From NCBI GenBank assembly GCA_942491665.1, contig CALOBR010000020.1, forward strand, positions 372,001 through 436,000: a stretch of DNA of 64,000 nt, given 5' to 3'. The notes under the pieces were generated by a model. That model was not told the DNA's origin. It saw only the letters and a program-made list of their open reading frames with translations, and ran no database searches. Every line of letters begins with the position of its first letter. Within the stretch, counting starts at the first letter, position 1. Below are positions 1-8,825 of this stretch, piece after piece. The position numbers and the translations under genes are program-made. This DNA is from CAVQGZ01 sp942491665. GTDB taxonomy: Bacteria; Actinomycetota; Actinomycetes; Jiangellales; Jiangellaceae.

Positions 1-196
1 TCACCTGGAAGAACCACGTCAGCCACGGGGCTGGCGGCCAGATCTCCAGCAGGTTGCGCCCGTCGAGGCGTCCGGCGTCGTCGAGGAGTGCGAACGCGAG
101 CCAGTGCCCGGCGATGACGGTGAGGATCGCGAACGCGCGATAGGCGTCGATCGAACGCTCACGCTCGCGGATCGCGCCCAGCGCTGGGGCCGACAT
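1..196 (-). CDS. Acyltransferase 3 family membrane protein, N-terminal part (cut by window edge)
   Basis: Reading the minus strand from an ATG at 196 gives about 65 residues that run off the window edge. The N-terminus has RERERSIDAYRAFAILTVIAGH followed by a hydrophobic stretch containing HWLAFALL. This is the typical start of acyltransferase-3 (OafA/YrhL-type) integral membrane O-acyltransferases: a basic-Asp-x-x-Arg-Ala motif and a first membrane helix with a catalytic-type His. The family moves acyl groups onto cell-surface sugars or secreted molecules; the substrate cannot be told from this piece. An in-frame GTG at 232 would add 12 residues, and neither start has a clear ribosome binding site. 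The gene runs away from the tRNA-Arg to its right. Confidence 0.72.
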   Translation of the reverse strand, partial: MSAPALGAIRERERSIDAYRAFAILTVIAGHWLAFALLDDAGRLDGRNLLEIWPPAPWLTWFFQV

Positions 197-470
197 ACCG
201 ACGATGGTGACCGATGGCGCGGCGCTCGTCACCTCGGCTGCCTGGGTTGCGCCAGGGACGCGCCGCTCAGCCGGACCTTCGTCGAAACTGGCGCTTGCCG
301 CCCGACCTGCCTGCGTGTTGTGCAGTGCTGAGTCGCCCTCCGGGTGCAGCCGGTCGTTCTTCTGCCGTGCCGACTTGGCCTCGAGAGCGCCTGCGCCCGC
401 GGCGAGGGCTCGCGCGGGACGTCCAACCTGCCAGGCAACGTGCCGTGCTCGTGGGGTAGCCGCCGCGTGG

Positions 471-543
471 CGCCCCCGGCAGGATTCGAACCTGCGGCAC
501 ACGGTTTAGGAAACCGTTGCTCTATCCCCTGAGCTACGGGGGC
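471..543 (-). tRNA. tRNA-Arg (anticodon CCT)
   Basis: On the minus strand 73 nt fold into a complete cloverleaf. The acceptor stem pairs GCCCCCG with CGGGGGC, the D arm contains AGCTCAGGGGATAGAGC, the anticodon stem ACGGT/ACCGT closes loop TTCCTAA with anticodon CCT, and the T arm holds GGTTCGAATCC. It reads the AGG arginine codon, rare in high-GC genomes. CCA is not encoded. The space between it and the acyltransferase (197-470) shows no supported gene. Confidence 0.97.
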
Positions 544-647
544 GTGCTGACCAGCCCGAGCAGTCTAGGCGGGCCAGAATCGAGGTCCACTCGGCGCGAG
601 GTTGCGCGGCCCGCTACCGTGCCGCGCAACCAGTTGGGGAGGGACCG

Positions 648-2051
648 ATGTCGTCCACGATGCAGGAGCGCATGGGGGCTTTCGACGCCGTCATGTGGAA
701 TGTCGAAGAAGACCCGGTGCTGCGGTCGGTGATCGTCGCGATGATGGTGCTGGACAAGGCACCAGACATCGACGCCGCCCGGGACCGCATCGAGCGCATG
801 ACCCTGGCGGTGCCCAAGCTGCGCCAGCGAGTCGTGGGAAACCCGGTGTCGCTTGTTCCACCGCGCTGGGAGTTCGACCCCAACTTCGACCTGACCTACC
901 ACCTGCGCTGGGTGGCGGCGCCGCGCAAGGACCGCACGTTGCGCCCGGCCCTCAACCACGCGCAGACGATGGCCGAGCAGGACTTCGACCGCAAGCGTCC
1001 CCTCTGGGAGATGACGCTGATGACGGGGCTCCCGCGAGGACAGGCAGCGCTCATCATCAAGATCCACCACGCCATCACCGACGGTATGGGCGGGCTCGCG
1101 ATGGGGGCGGCGATGCTCGACCTCGCTCGGGACACCGACGTCGACCTGGGTGACAAGCCCAGCGCCCCGAGTGCTGAGGCGTTGGGGTTGTCAGGGAGGC
1201 TGTCCAGCGGCGTCTCGTACGAGGCCAAGCGGTTCGCGACCACGTCCATGGCGGCTGTGACTGGGCTCGGCGACCTCGCGCTGCGCACAGTGAAAGACCC
1301 CCGGGGCGCGGCGGGTGACGCAGCGGCCTTCGTGTCGTCGGCGGGCCGGCTTCTCGCACCCGCCGGGGTGCCGGAGAGCCCGCTGATGACCGCCCGCTCG
1401 CTGTCGGGCTACTTCGACTACTTCGAGGCGCCCTTCGGCGACGTCAAGAAGGCAGCCAAGGCCAACGGCGGGACGATCAACGACGCCTTCATGACCGTCG
1501 TCACCCGTGGGCTGCACAGGTACCACATGCGCCACGGAGGTGCGGTGCCCGGCCTACGGGTCAATATGCCGATCAACCTGCGCACGGGCACCGAGGACGC
1601 CAACGGCGGCAACCGCTGGGTTCCGGCGCGCGTGATTCTTCCGGTGGACGAGCCGGACGCCAGCCAGCACATGAAGGTGCTCCACCCGCTGCTGCGGCAG
1701 GCCGCGACCGAGCCGGCCCTCATGCTGTCCGACCAGGTGTACCGGCTGCTCGTGCGGATGCCCACGTCGGCATCGACCGCGCTGTCGGCCGGGCTGATGA
1801 AAGGCACCGACTTCGCCGCCACCAACCTGCCCGGCCCGCCGATCCCGGTGTACTTCTCCGGCGCCGAGGTGACGGCGTTGCTTCCGTTCGCGCCGCGTGG
1901 GGGCGCAGCGCTCAACGTGGCGATGATCACCTACAACGGCAAGGCGGAGTTCGCCATCAACATCGACGAGCGCGCCGTGGAGAACCCGACCGAGCTGGTG
2001 GACGACCTCAAGGCGGCCCTGGCCGAGGTGGTCGCCACCGGCTCCGCCTGA
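648..2051 (+). CDS. Wax ester synthase / diacylglycerol acyltransferase (WS/DGAT)
   Basis: 467 residues, the usual length of bacterial WS/DGAT enzymes, which move an acyl chain from acyl-CoA onto a fatty alcohol or diacylglycerol to make storage lipid. The catalytic motif HHAITDG (HHxxxDG) is at about residues 143-149, in a condensation-type fold. A second conserved stretch near residues 270-280 (GGTINDAFMTVV) and the late block ATNLPGPPIPVYF fit the family C-terminal domain. The start follows a clear GGGAGGGA ribosome site 7 nt upstream. It lies just downstream of the tRNA and upstream of a YihY gene in the same direction. Triacylglycerol and wax storage is common in actinomycetes; substrate preference cannot be read from sequence. 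Confidence 0.93.
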   Translation: MSSTMQERMGAFDAVMWNVEEDPVLRSVIVAMMVLDKAPDIDAARDRIERMTLAVPKLRQRVVGNPVSLVPPRWEFDPNFDLTYHLRWVAAPRKDRTLRPALNHAQTMAEQDFDRKRPLWEMTLMTGLPRGQAALIIKIHHAITDGMGGLAMGAAMLDLARDTDVDLGDKPSAPSAEALGLSGRLSSGVSYEAKRFATTSMAAVTGLGDLALRTVKDPRGAAGDAAAFVSSAGRLLAPAGVPESPLMTARSLSGYFDYFEAPFGDVKKAAKANGGTINDAFMTVVTRGLHRYHMRHGGAVPGLRVNMPINLRTGTEDANGGNRWVPARVILPVDEPDASQHMKVLHPLLRQAATEPALMLSDQVYRLLVRMPTSASTALSAGLMKGTDFAATNLPGPPIPVYFSGAEVTALLPFAPRGGAALNVAMITYNGKAEFAINIDERAVENPTELVDDLKAALAEVVATGSA

Positions 2052-2085
2052 CGTCGCACACCGCACCGCATGCCACCCTTGCCGG

Positions 2086-3078
2086 GTGACTGCCGAGCCT
2101 GAGCCCGTCCGCGCGGTCGAGCCCCTCCCGCCGGGGCCAACCGCGCGGACGCTCACCGCGGTCGACGGCGAGAACCTGGATCCGGCAGACCTCGATCCAC
2201 CCCTCGTGCGGTGGACGATCGACCGCGTGCCCGTCGCCGCCTGGTGCTGGCGCTGGTGGGAACGCTTTCGAGATGGTCGCGGGACGCTGTCGGCCAAAGC
2301 GATCGCGTACTACTCGTTCTTCGGCGTGCTGTCCGGGCTCGCTCTCGCCTTCGGCATCGGCGCACTCATCCCGCAGTACGAGCAGTTCTTGGTCGAGGTG
2401 GTGAACGAGGCTCTCCCCGGCCTCATCGGTCCGGAGGGGATCGACCCCGTTCAGCTGAGGGCGGTCGGAAGCACAGTGGGCCTGATCGGGGCCGCCGTCC
2501 TGATCTACAGCGCGGTCGGCATCGTCCGGGCCGTCGACGACGGCGTGCGGCTGATCTATGGCGTGCAGTACGAGCCACGCAACTTCGCGATCAAGACTCT
2601 CCGCTTTCTTGGCTACCTGCTTCTCCTCGCTCCGTTGGTCGCTCTCTCCTATGTCGGCAGCTCCGCCACGGCGGGCCTGTTCCGACCCCTCCTGAGCTCA
2701 CTCGGCCTGACCGGACCGAGCGCGGATGCCGTCTTGGTCGGCGCAGGGATGCTCGTCGGAGTCCTGCTGAACTCGGTCGTGATCGTGGTCGTGCTGAGCC
2801 GGCTGGGCGGGGTCTGCCCGCCCAGGTGGCGCTGGCGGGCCAGCCTTCTCGCCGGTGCGGCCCTCGAGGTCGTCAAGGTCGGCGCCACGTACTTCGTGGC
2901 GTTCACCGTCAGCAACCCGCGCTACCTGTCGTTCGGGGCGCCGGTAGCCATGCTGCTGCTCTTCTTCGCCATGGCCTCGGTCGTCCTCGTCGCGGCGGCG
3001 TTCGTCGCCACCGCCAACGAGCAGGCGCCCGTGGATGCTGCGCGACGCGAGCAGCTGCCAACAGCGCCGTCGGACTAG
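2086..3078 (+). CDS. YihY/virulence factor BrkB family inner membrane protein
   Basis: 330 residues starting at GTG, 34 nt after the acyltransferase. After a ~60-residue cytoplasmic N-terminus comes WWERFRDGRGTLSAKAIAYY, the signature opening of the YihY/UPF0761 family. About six hydrophobic segments follow, near residues 80-100, 135-160, 180-200, 215-245, 255-275 and 285-310. The family was once called ribonuclease BN in error; it is now regarded as membrane proteins of uncertain, possibly transport, function. A short hairpin (GTGCTC-GACT-GAGCAC) follows the stop codon around 3079-3094 and may help end transcription. Confidence 0.9.
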   Translation: MTAEPEPVRAVEPLPPGPTARTLTAVDGENLDPADLDPPLVRWTIDRVPVAAWCWRWWERFRDGRGTLSAKAIAYYSFFGVLSGLALAFGIGALIPQYEQFLVEVVNEALPGLIGPEGIDPVQLRAVGSTVGLIGAAVLIYSAVGIVRAVDDGVRLIYGVQYEPRNFAIKTLRFLGYLLLLAPLVALSYVGSSATAGLFRPLLSSLGLTGPSADAVLVGAGMLVGVLLNSVVIVVVLSRLGGVCPPRWRWRASLLAGAALEVVKVGATYFVAFTVSNPRYLSFGAPVAMLLLFFAMASVVLVAAAFVATANEQAPVDAARREQLPTAPSD

Positions 3079-3163
3079 TGCTCGACTGAGCACGCGCGTC
3101 GACCGGCCGGCCCCAGGCGTTAGCGTCGTGTTGTACGCACGACCCCCCAGCCTGGAGGTCCAC

Positions 3164-6100
3164 ATGGCCCCCGACACTGCCGACCCTCGCGATGCCGATC
3201 GGGGAGCAGTGACCCGCGTCCCGGTCGAAGGCGACCTGGTCGACCTCGACGGTCGCCGTTTCTACCGGATCTCGGGATACGACGAGATGCCGGCGTTCTT
3301 CATGACGATCGTTGGGGCGAGCGACGTGTGGCTGTTTGTCTCGAGCTCAGGCGGGCTGACCGCCGGGCGAGTGGACGCGCAGCGCGCCTTGTTTCCGTAC
3401 TACACCGAAGACAAGGTGAGCGAGAGCGCGGGACGTACCGGTGGCCTGAGCATGGTCCGCGTCACCGGACCGGACGGCTCGTCGGTCTTCTGGGCGCCCT
3501 TCGCCGAGCGGCGACCGGGCGATCCCGCGGTGCAGCGCGCCCTCTACAAGGACGTCCTGGGGAGCACCCTGGTCTTCGAGGAGGTGCGTCCCGACCTGGG
3601 GCTGCGCCTGCGGGTCGCCTGGGCGACCAGCGCCCGCTTCGGCGTGGTCCGCACCTGCGAGCTGACGTCTCTGGCTGACGAGGGCCGCGAGGTGCAGATA
3701 CTCGACGGGCTGGTCAACGTGCTGCCTGCGGGCGTCAGCGTCGCCGTGCAGAACGAGCTCAGCATTCTTCTGGACGCCTACAAGCGCAGCGAGGTCGACG
3801 TCGAGACCGGGCTGGGTCTGCTGACCCTCAGCTCGACGCTCACTGACCTTGCCGAGCCGAGCGAGAGCCTGGCCGCCAACGTGGCGTGGCAGGTGGGGCT
3901 GAGCGACGTCGACCACTTGACGTCGACGCGTCAGTGTCGAGCCTTCGTGGAGGGAGGCCCGATCACCGCGGAGCCGGATGCTCGCGGCGTGCGGGGTGCC
4001 TACCTCGTGCACACCAGGGTCACGCTTGCCCCCGGGCAGGCGTCGCGCTGGCGCATCGTGGCCGACGTCGCGCAGGACGCGGCAGACGTCGTGGCCCTGC
4101 GGGACAAGCTGCGCCGCCCGGACGAGCTCGCCGCGCAGCTCGAGGCCGACGTAGCGAGCACCCGCAGCGACCTCGAGGCGCTTCTGGCGGCCACCGACGG
4201 GCTGCAGCGCACTGGGGACGAGCTGGCGACGGTCCACCACATGGCGAACGTGCTGTTCAACGACATGCGTGGCGGCGTCCCTGCCGACGGCTACCTCGTG
4301 GAAGCCGACGACGTCCGGGCGTTCATCGCCCAGCGCAGCACCGCCACCGCCGCTCGCTGCGCCGACGTGCTGGCGGGGCTCCCCGACCGGCTCCGGGCCG
4401 ACGACCTGGTCGCGATCGCGCACGGCAGCGGTGACGTCGACCTGTGGCGGCTGGCCAGCGAGTACCTGCCGCTCACCTTCAGCCGTCGCCACGGCGACCC
4501 GAGCCGGCCGTGGAACAAGTTCGAGATCGTCCTTCGCGACGAGCACGGCGCCCCCCGGTTGGACTACCAAGGCAACTGGCGCGACATCTTCCAGAACTGG
4601 GAGGCGCTGGCCTGGTCGTTCCCGGAGTACGTGGAGTCGATGGTCACGGTGTTCCTCGACGCCACGACGGCCGACGGCTACAACCCGTACCGCATCTCGC
4701 GCTCCGGCGTCGACTGGGAGGTACCGGAGCCGGACAACCCTTGGTCGAACATCGGGTACTGGAGCGACCACCAGATCATCTACCTGCTCAAGCTGCTGGA
4801 GACCTCCGAGCGCTTCCACCCTGGCCGCCTGGACGCACTGGTCAACAGGGCCATGTTCACCCACGCCGACGTGCCGTACCGCATCGCGACCTACGCCCAG
4901 GCGCTGGCCGACCCCTACGACACCATCACGTTCGACGCCGACCGCGACGCCGTCGTCAGCGCGCGAGTGGCCAGCGAGGGCGCTGACGGCCGCCTGGTCC
5001 ACTCGCCCGACGGCGACCTGGTGCGGGTGAGCCTGGCCGAGAAGCTGCTGCTGCTCCCACTGGCGAAGCTGGTCAACCTGGTGCCCGACGGCGGTATCTG
5101 GATGAACACCCAGCGACCGGAGTGGAACGACGCCAACAACGCACTCGCCGGTCGCGGCCTGTCCGTCGTGACGCTGGCCTACCTGCGGCGCTACCTCGCC
5201 TTCGTGCGCACGATGCTCACCACCGACGCCGAGGTCACGCGTGAGCTCAGCCAGCTGGCCGAGGACGTTCACGCCGTGCTCACCCACCACGCCGACGCGC
5301 TGGCGACAGGGTTCGACGACCGTCGCCGACGGGCAGTCATGGACGACCTGGGCCGGGCCGGCACCGACTACCGGACGCGGGTCTATGCGGGCTTCTCGGG
5401 TGAGCGGGTTGCGATGCCCGCGGCACAGGTTGCCGACCTGCTGGAGGTGGCTCAGCGCTTCGTCGAGGCGAGCCTTCAGTCGAACCGGCGCTCCGACGGG
5501 CTCGTGCACTCCTACAACGTGCTCGAGCTGGACGACGAGGGCGCGTCGATCCGGCGGCTCTCGACGATGCTCGAGGGGCAGGTGGCCATGCTGTCCAGCG
5601 GGCTTCTCAGCCCGCAGGAGTCGGTGACGCTGCTGGACGCGCTGCGCGGCAGCGACCTCTACCGCGCCGACGCGCACAGCTACCTGCTGTACCCCGACAA
5701 AGACCTGCCGGGATTCCTCGACCGCAACCGGTTCACAGCCGAGGATGCCGAGGGCTGCGACCTCGTGGGGGCCCTCGTGGCCGCCGGTGATCGCAGCCTG
5801 GTGCGCCGCGACATCCACGGCGACCTGCACTTCGCCGCCCACCTGCGCAACGCCCGTGGCGTCCGCGACGAGCTCGACCGGCTCGCCCTCGACCCGGCCT
5901 GGCACGGCATCGTCGAGCGCGACCGCCGCTGCCTGCTGGACCTCTTCGAGACCGTGTTCCACCACGCCGAGTTCACCGGACGCTCCGGCACGTTCTTCGC
6001 CTTCGAAGGCCTCGGCAGCATCTACTGGCACATGGTGTCCAAGCTGCTGCTGGCCGTCCAGGAGACGCTTGACGGCGCGATCGGCGAGCAGGCCGACCCG

Positions 6101-6619
6101 GCCACGACTGAGGCGTTGCGCGCCGCCTACGAAGACATCCGCACCGGTCTGGGCTACTGCACGAGCCCGGCGCAGTACGGCGCCTTCCCCACCGACCCCT
6201 ACTCCCACACCCCGGCCGGCCATGGAGCCCGCCAGCCTGGCATGACCGGCCAGGTCAAGGAGGAGGTACTGACCCGCCTCGGCGAGGTGGGAATCGCCGT
6301 GGAGGACGGCCGGATCGCCGTCCGGCCCGCCCTGCTGCGCAGCAGCGAGTGGACGACCGGCGACACGTTCGAGTACCGCGACCTCGCCGGCCACTGGACC
6401 TCGATCGAGCTGCCCCCGGACTCGTTCGCCGTCACCTTCTGCCAGGTGCCCGTCGTCGTGCACCGCAGCGACCGCCGCGACATCACGGCCCACCTGCAGG
6501 ACGGGACCGTGGTGGCCGGCAGCGACGGCACCCTCGACGCCGACCTCAGCGACAGCATCTTCCGCCGCGAGGGACGCGTGAGGCTGCTCGAGGTGCGCGC
6601 TAGTGGGCTGCTCGGGTGA
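3164..6619 (+). CDS. Large conserved protein of unknown function, possible glycoside hydrolase-like (alpha/alpha)6 fold
   Basis: An 1151-residue soluble protein without signal peptide or membrane helix. The start was chosen at ATG 3164 because GGAGG lies 6 nt upstream; the frame stays open further upstream only over the end of the YihY gene. The N-terminal ~350 residues look like a beta-rich domain with Trp/Phe-rich turns (FFMTIVGASDVWLFVSSSGG). The central region holds QGNWRDIFQNWEAL (about 500-513), SNIGYWSDHQIIYLLKLLE and TQRPEWNDANNALAGRG. These aromatic, Asp/Glu-rich motifs recall the catalytic helical barrel of GH94/GH36-like sugar-active enzymes, where RDxxQ and WND type motifs line the pocket. 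That link is inference; no family can be named with certainty. Its end overlaps the convergent Sua5 gene by 20 nt. Confidence 0.8.
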   Translation: MAPDTADPRDADRGAVTRVPVEGDLVDLDGRRFYRISGYDEMPAFFMTIVGASDVWLFVSSSGGLTAGRVDAQRALFPYYTEDKVSESAGRTGGLSMVRVTGPDGSSVFWAPFAERRPGDPAVQRALYKDVLGSTLVFEEVRPDLGLRLRVAWATSARFGVVRTCELTSLADEGREVQILDGLVNVLPAGVSVAVQNELSILLDAYKRSEVDVETGLGLLTLSSTLTDLAEPSESLAANVAWQVGLSDVDHLTSTRQCRAFVEGGPITAEPDARGVRGAYLVHTRVTLAPGQASRWRIVADVAQDAADVVALRDKLRRPDELAAQLEADVASTRSDLEALLAATDGLQRTGDELATVHHMANVLFNDMRGGVPADGYLVEADDVRAFIAQRSTATAARCADVLAGLPDRLRADDLVAIAHGSGDVDLWRLASEYLPLTFSRRHGDPSRPWNKFEIVLRDEHGAPRLDYQGNWRDIFQNWEALAWSFPEYVESMVTVFLDATTADGYNPYRISRSGVDWEVPEPDNPWSNIGYWSDHQIIYLLKLLETSERFHPGRLDALVNRAMFTHADVPYRIATYAQALADPYDTITFDADRDAVVSARVASEGADGRLVHSPDGDLVRVSLAEKLLLLPLAKLVNLVPDGGIWMNTQRPEWNDANNALAGRGLSVVTLAYLRRYLAFVRTMLTTDAEVTRELSQLAEDVHAVLTHHADALATGFDDRRRRAVMDDLGRAGTDYRTRVYAGFSGERVAMPAAQVADLLEVAQRFVEASLQSNRRSDGLVHSYNVLELDDEGASIRRLSTMLEGQVAMLSSGLLSPQESVTLLDALRGSDLYRADAHSYLLYPDKDLPGFLDRNRFTAEDAEGCDLVGALVAAGDRSLVRRDIHGDLHFAAHLRNARGVRDELDRLALDPAWHGIVERDRRCLLDLFETVFHHAEFTGRSGTFFAFEGLGSIYWHMVSKLLLAVQETLDGAIGEQADPATTEALRAAYEDIRTGLGYCTSPAQYGAFPTDPYSHTPAGHGARQPGMTGQVKEEVLTRLGEVGIAVEDGRIAVRPALLRSSEWTTGDTFEYRDLAGHWTSIELPPDSFAVTFCQVPVVVHRSDRRDITAHLQDGTVVAGSDGTLDADLSDSIFRREGRVRLLEVRASGLLG

Positions 6620-7583
6620 GGCGGTCGCGCACCGCGGCGGCGATGCCCGAGCCGTCCGGTGCGACAGCGAGCACCTGAGCCAGGCCGAGCGCGTCGGCCT
6701 CGCGCAAGGCGGCGTACAGCACCGACGCGTACTGAGCCGGTGACGGTGGTGCCGACAGTCGCACCGTCCCCGGTGGCGTGCCCACCGATGCGAGAGCCAG
6801 CACCCCCGTCCTGGGTGTCTCCGTGGCATCCCCCGCGGCGGTCGCGGCGAGGCCGGGGGCCGACACCAGGATGACGCGGGCGTGCGGTGCGTAGTGGGAG
6901 GCCAGCGTGCCGGGTGCGCGAACCGTGCTCGTCGTGCGGGCGAGCGGCACCCCGCCCACCGACTCGACCACCTCGACGCCGACGCCGCCCGGGCGCAGCA
7001 GCACGGGCGCCGGGCCGGTGCAGTCCAGGATCGTCGACTCCACGCCGACTCGGCACGGCCCGCCGTCGAGGATCACGTCGGCGCCCGGTGTGAGCGCCGC
7101 TGCTAGCTCGGCGACCACGTGCTGCGCCGTCGTCGGGCTCACCCGGCCGAACAGGTTCGCCGACGGGGCAGCGACCCCGTCGGCCACCGAGCGCAGAACC
7201 TCGAGCGTCAGTGGGTGGTCGGGTACGCGCAGGCCGACGCTCTGCTGCCCGCCGGTGAGGTGCAGCCCTGCGCGAGTCCCGCGCGGCAGCACCAGCGTCA
7301 ACGACCCGGGCCAGAGCCGCGCGGCGAGGCGGTGAGCGTAGTCAGGAACGTCGATCGCCCAGTCGTCCACCTGGGCGGGGTCGGCGAGGTGGACGATCAG
7401 GGGATGGTCGGCGGGGCGGCCCTTGACTGCGTACACCCGAGCGACCGCGTCCGGACGCGAGGCGAGCGCGCCGAGGCCGTACACCGTCTCGGTGGGCAGC
7501 ACCGCCAGCCGGCCCGCGCGCAGGGCGTCGGCAGCGCGTGCCGGATCGGTGGTGAGCAGGGCGTCGGGCCCGTCGTCGCTCAT
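6600..7583 (-). CDS. L-threonylcarbamoyladenylate synthase (Sua5/YciO/YrdC type, with Sua5 domain)
   Basis: 327 residues. The first ~200 are the YrdC domain: PTETVYGLGALAS and KGRPADHPLIVHL bind ATP, bicarbonate and threonine, followed by RLWPGSLTLVLPRG and VGLRVPDHP. The C-terminal ~110 residues, after GTLASHYAPHARV, form the smaller Sua5 domain, so this is the long form. It makes threonylcarbamoyl-AMP for the t6A37 modification of tRNAs reading ANN codons. The start at ATG 7583 is where homology begins; the open frame upstream is an Arg-rich shadow of the dehydrogenase. The stop lies inside the 3' end of the convergent 1151-residue gene. Confidence 0.93.
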   Translation of the reverse strand: MSDDGPDALLTTDPARAADALRAGRLAVLPTETVYGLGALASRPDAVARVYAVKGRPADHPLIVHLADPAQVDDWAIDVPDYAHRLAARLWPGSLTLVLPRGTRAGLHLTGGQQSVGLRVPDHPLTLEVLRSVADGVAAPSANLFGRVSPTTAQHVVAELAAALTPGADVILDGGPCRVGVESTILDCTGPAPVLLRPGGVGVEVVESVGGVPLARTTSTVRAPGTLASHYAPHARVILVSAPGLAATAAGDATETPRTGVLALASVGTPPGTVRLSAPPSPAQYASVLYAALREADALGLAQVLAVAPDGSGIAAAVRDRLTRAAH

Positions 7584-7588
7584 CGGCA

Positions 7589-8821
7589 CTAGCGCGCCGC
7601 GTCTCCCAGCACTCGGCGCATCTCGGCGCGCGCGACGCTGCGGTGGTGCACCTCGTCGGGTCCGTCGGCGATGCGCAGCGTCCGCGCCCCGGCGTAGAGG
7701 CTGGCCAGCACGTCGTCGTCGCTGACGCCGAGCCCGCCCAGCACCTGGATTGCGTCGTCGATCACCTGGCAGGCCATCGCCGGCACGACGGCCTTGATAC
7801 CGGCGATGCCGGCCGCCGCCTCTTTGGCGCCGACCGTGTCGATCTGCCACGCGGTGCGCAGCACGAGCAGCCGGGCCTGGTCGATGGCCAGGCGGCCGCG
7901 CGAGATCTGCTCGCGAACCACCCCCTGGGCCGCGAGCGGACGTCCGAACGCGGTGCGCTGCGCCGCGCGGCGCACCATGGTGTCCAGCGCCCGCTCAGCC
8001 ATGCCGATCAGGCGCATGCAGTGATGGATGCGACCCGGGCCAAGGCGCGCCTGGGCCATGGCGAAGCCGGCCCCCTCCTCACCCAGCAGGTTGGTGACCG
8101 GCACGCGGGCGCCGTCGAAGCTGATGACGGCGTGGCCGCCGTGCGCACGGTCGGTGTAGCCGAAGACGGTGGTGGAACGCTCGACGGTGACGCCTGGGAT
8201 GTCCAGTGGCACCAGCACCATCGACTGCTGCCGGTAGGGGTGTGCGTCCGGGTCGGTGACGCCCATGACGATGGCAACCTTGCAGGCTGGCGACATGCCG
8301 CCGGTCGACCACCACTTGCGTCCGGTGATCACGTACTCGTCGCCGTCGCGGGCGATCGTGGCGGCGATGTTGCGTGCGTCGGAGGACGCCACGTCCGGCT
8401 CGGTCATCGAGAAGCACGAGCGCATCTCGCCGTCGAGCAGCGGCTCGAGCCAGCGGGCGGCTTGCTCGGGTGTGGCGAACATGGCGAGCAGCTCCATGTT
8501 GCCGGTGTCCGGCGCCGAGCAGTTCATGGCCTCCGGCATCAGCCATGGCGACCAGCCGCTCACCTCGGCGGTGGGGGCGTAGTCCAGCACCGAGACCCCG
8601 GGCCCGTGGGCAGGGTCGGGCATGAACAGGTTCCACAGCCCGCGCTCGCGAGCGACGGTCTTGAGCTCGGCGACGGCCGGCGGCGTGCCCCAGGTGTCGT
8701 CGCGCTCCATGGCAGCCGACTGCTCGTGGAACGCCGCCTCAGCAGGCAGGACGTGCTCGTTCAAGAACGCCGTGGCGTCCGCCTGTAGCTCGGCGGCGCG
8801 GGGGGAGAGAGCGAACTCCAT
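7589..8821 (-). CDS. Acyl-CoA dehydrogenase
   Basis: 410 residues with the acyl-CoA dehydrogenase layout. The N-terminal helical domain starts MEFALSPRAAELQAD. The middle beta domain carries the flavin motif CFSMTEPDVASSDARN (about 155-170) and ITGRKWWSTGG. The C-terminal helical domain holds FGRPLAAQGVVREQISR and ends with QVLGGLGVSDDD. The enzyme takes two hydrogens from acyl-CoA, passing electrons to ETF. The long N-terminus and GRKWWSTG resemble the subfamily of human ACAD10/11 and mycobacterial FadE paralogues. The next gene is an ACAD10-like phosphotransferase, 4 nt upstream in the transcription unit, so these two activities, fused in ACAD10, are encoded side by side here. Confidence 0.93.
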   Translation of the reverse strand: MEFALSPRAAELQADATAFLNEHVLPAEAAFHEQSAAMERDDTWGTPPAVAELKTVARERGLWNLFMPDPAHGPGVSVLDYAPTAEVSGWSPWLMPEAMNCSAPDTGNMELLAMFATPEQAARWLEPLLDGEMRSCFSMTEPDVASSDARNIAATIARDGDEYVITGRKWWSTGGMSPACKVAIVMGVTDPDAHPYRQQSMVLVPLDIPGVTVERSTTVFGYTDRAHGGHAVISFDGARVPVTNLLGEEGAGFAMAQARLGPGRIHHCMRLIGMAERALDTMVRRAAQRTAFGRPLAAQGVVREQISRGRLAIDQARLLVLRTAWQIDTVGAKEAAAGIAGIKAVVPAMACQVIDDAIQVLGGLGVSDDDVLASLYAGARTLRIADGPDEVHHRSVARAEMRRVLGDAAR

Positions 8822-8825
8822 CGAA

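Noticed and set aside
3347..6829. 1160-residue open frame antisense to the large 1151-residue gene
   Set aside because: It is the complementary shadow frame of a GC-rich gene: rich in Val, Gly, His, Arg and Gln without any domain or ribosome site, while the plus-strand frame has domain-like motifs and a good start.
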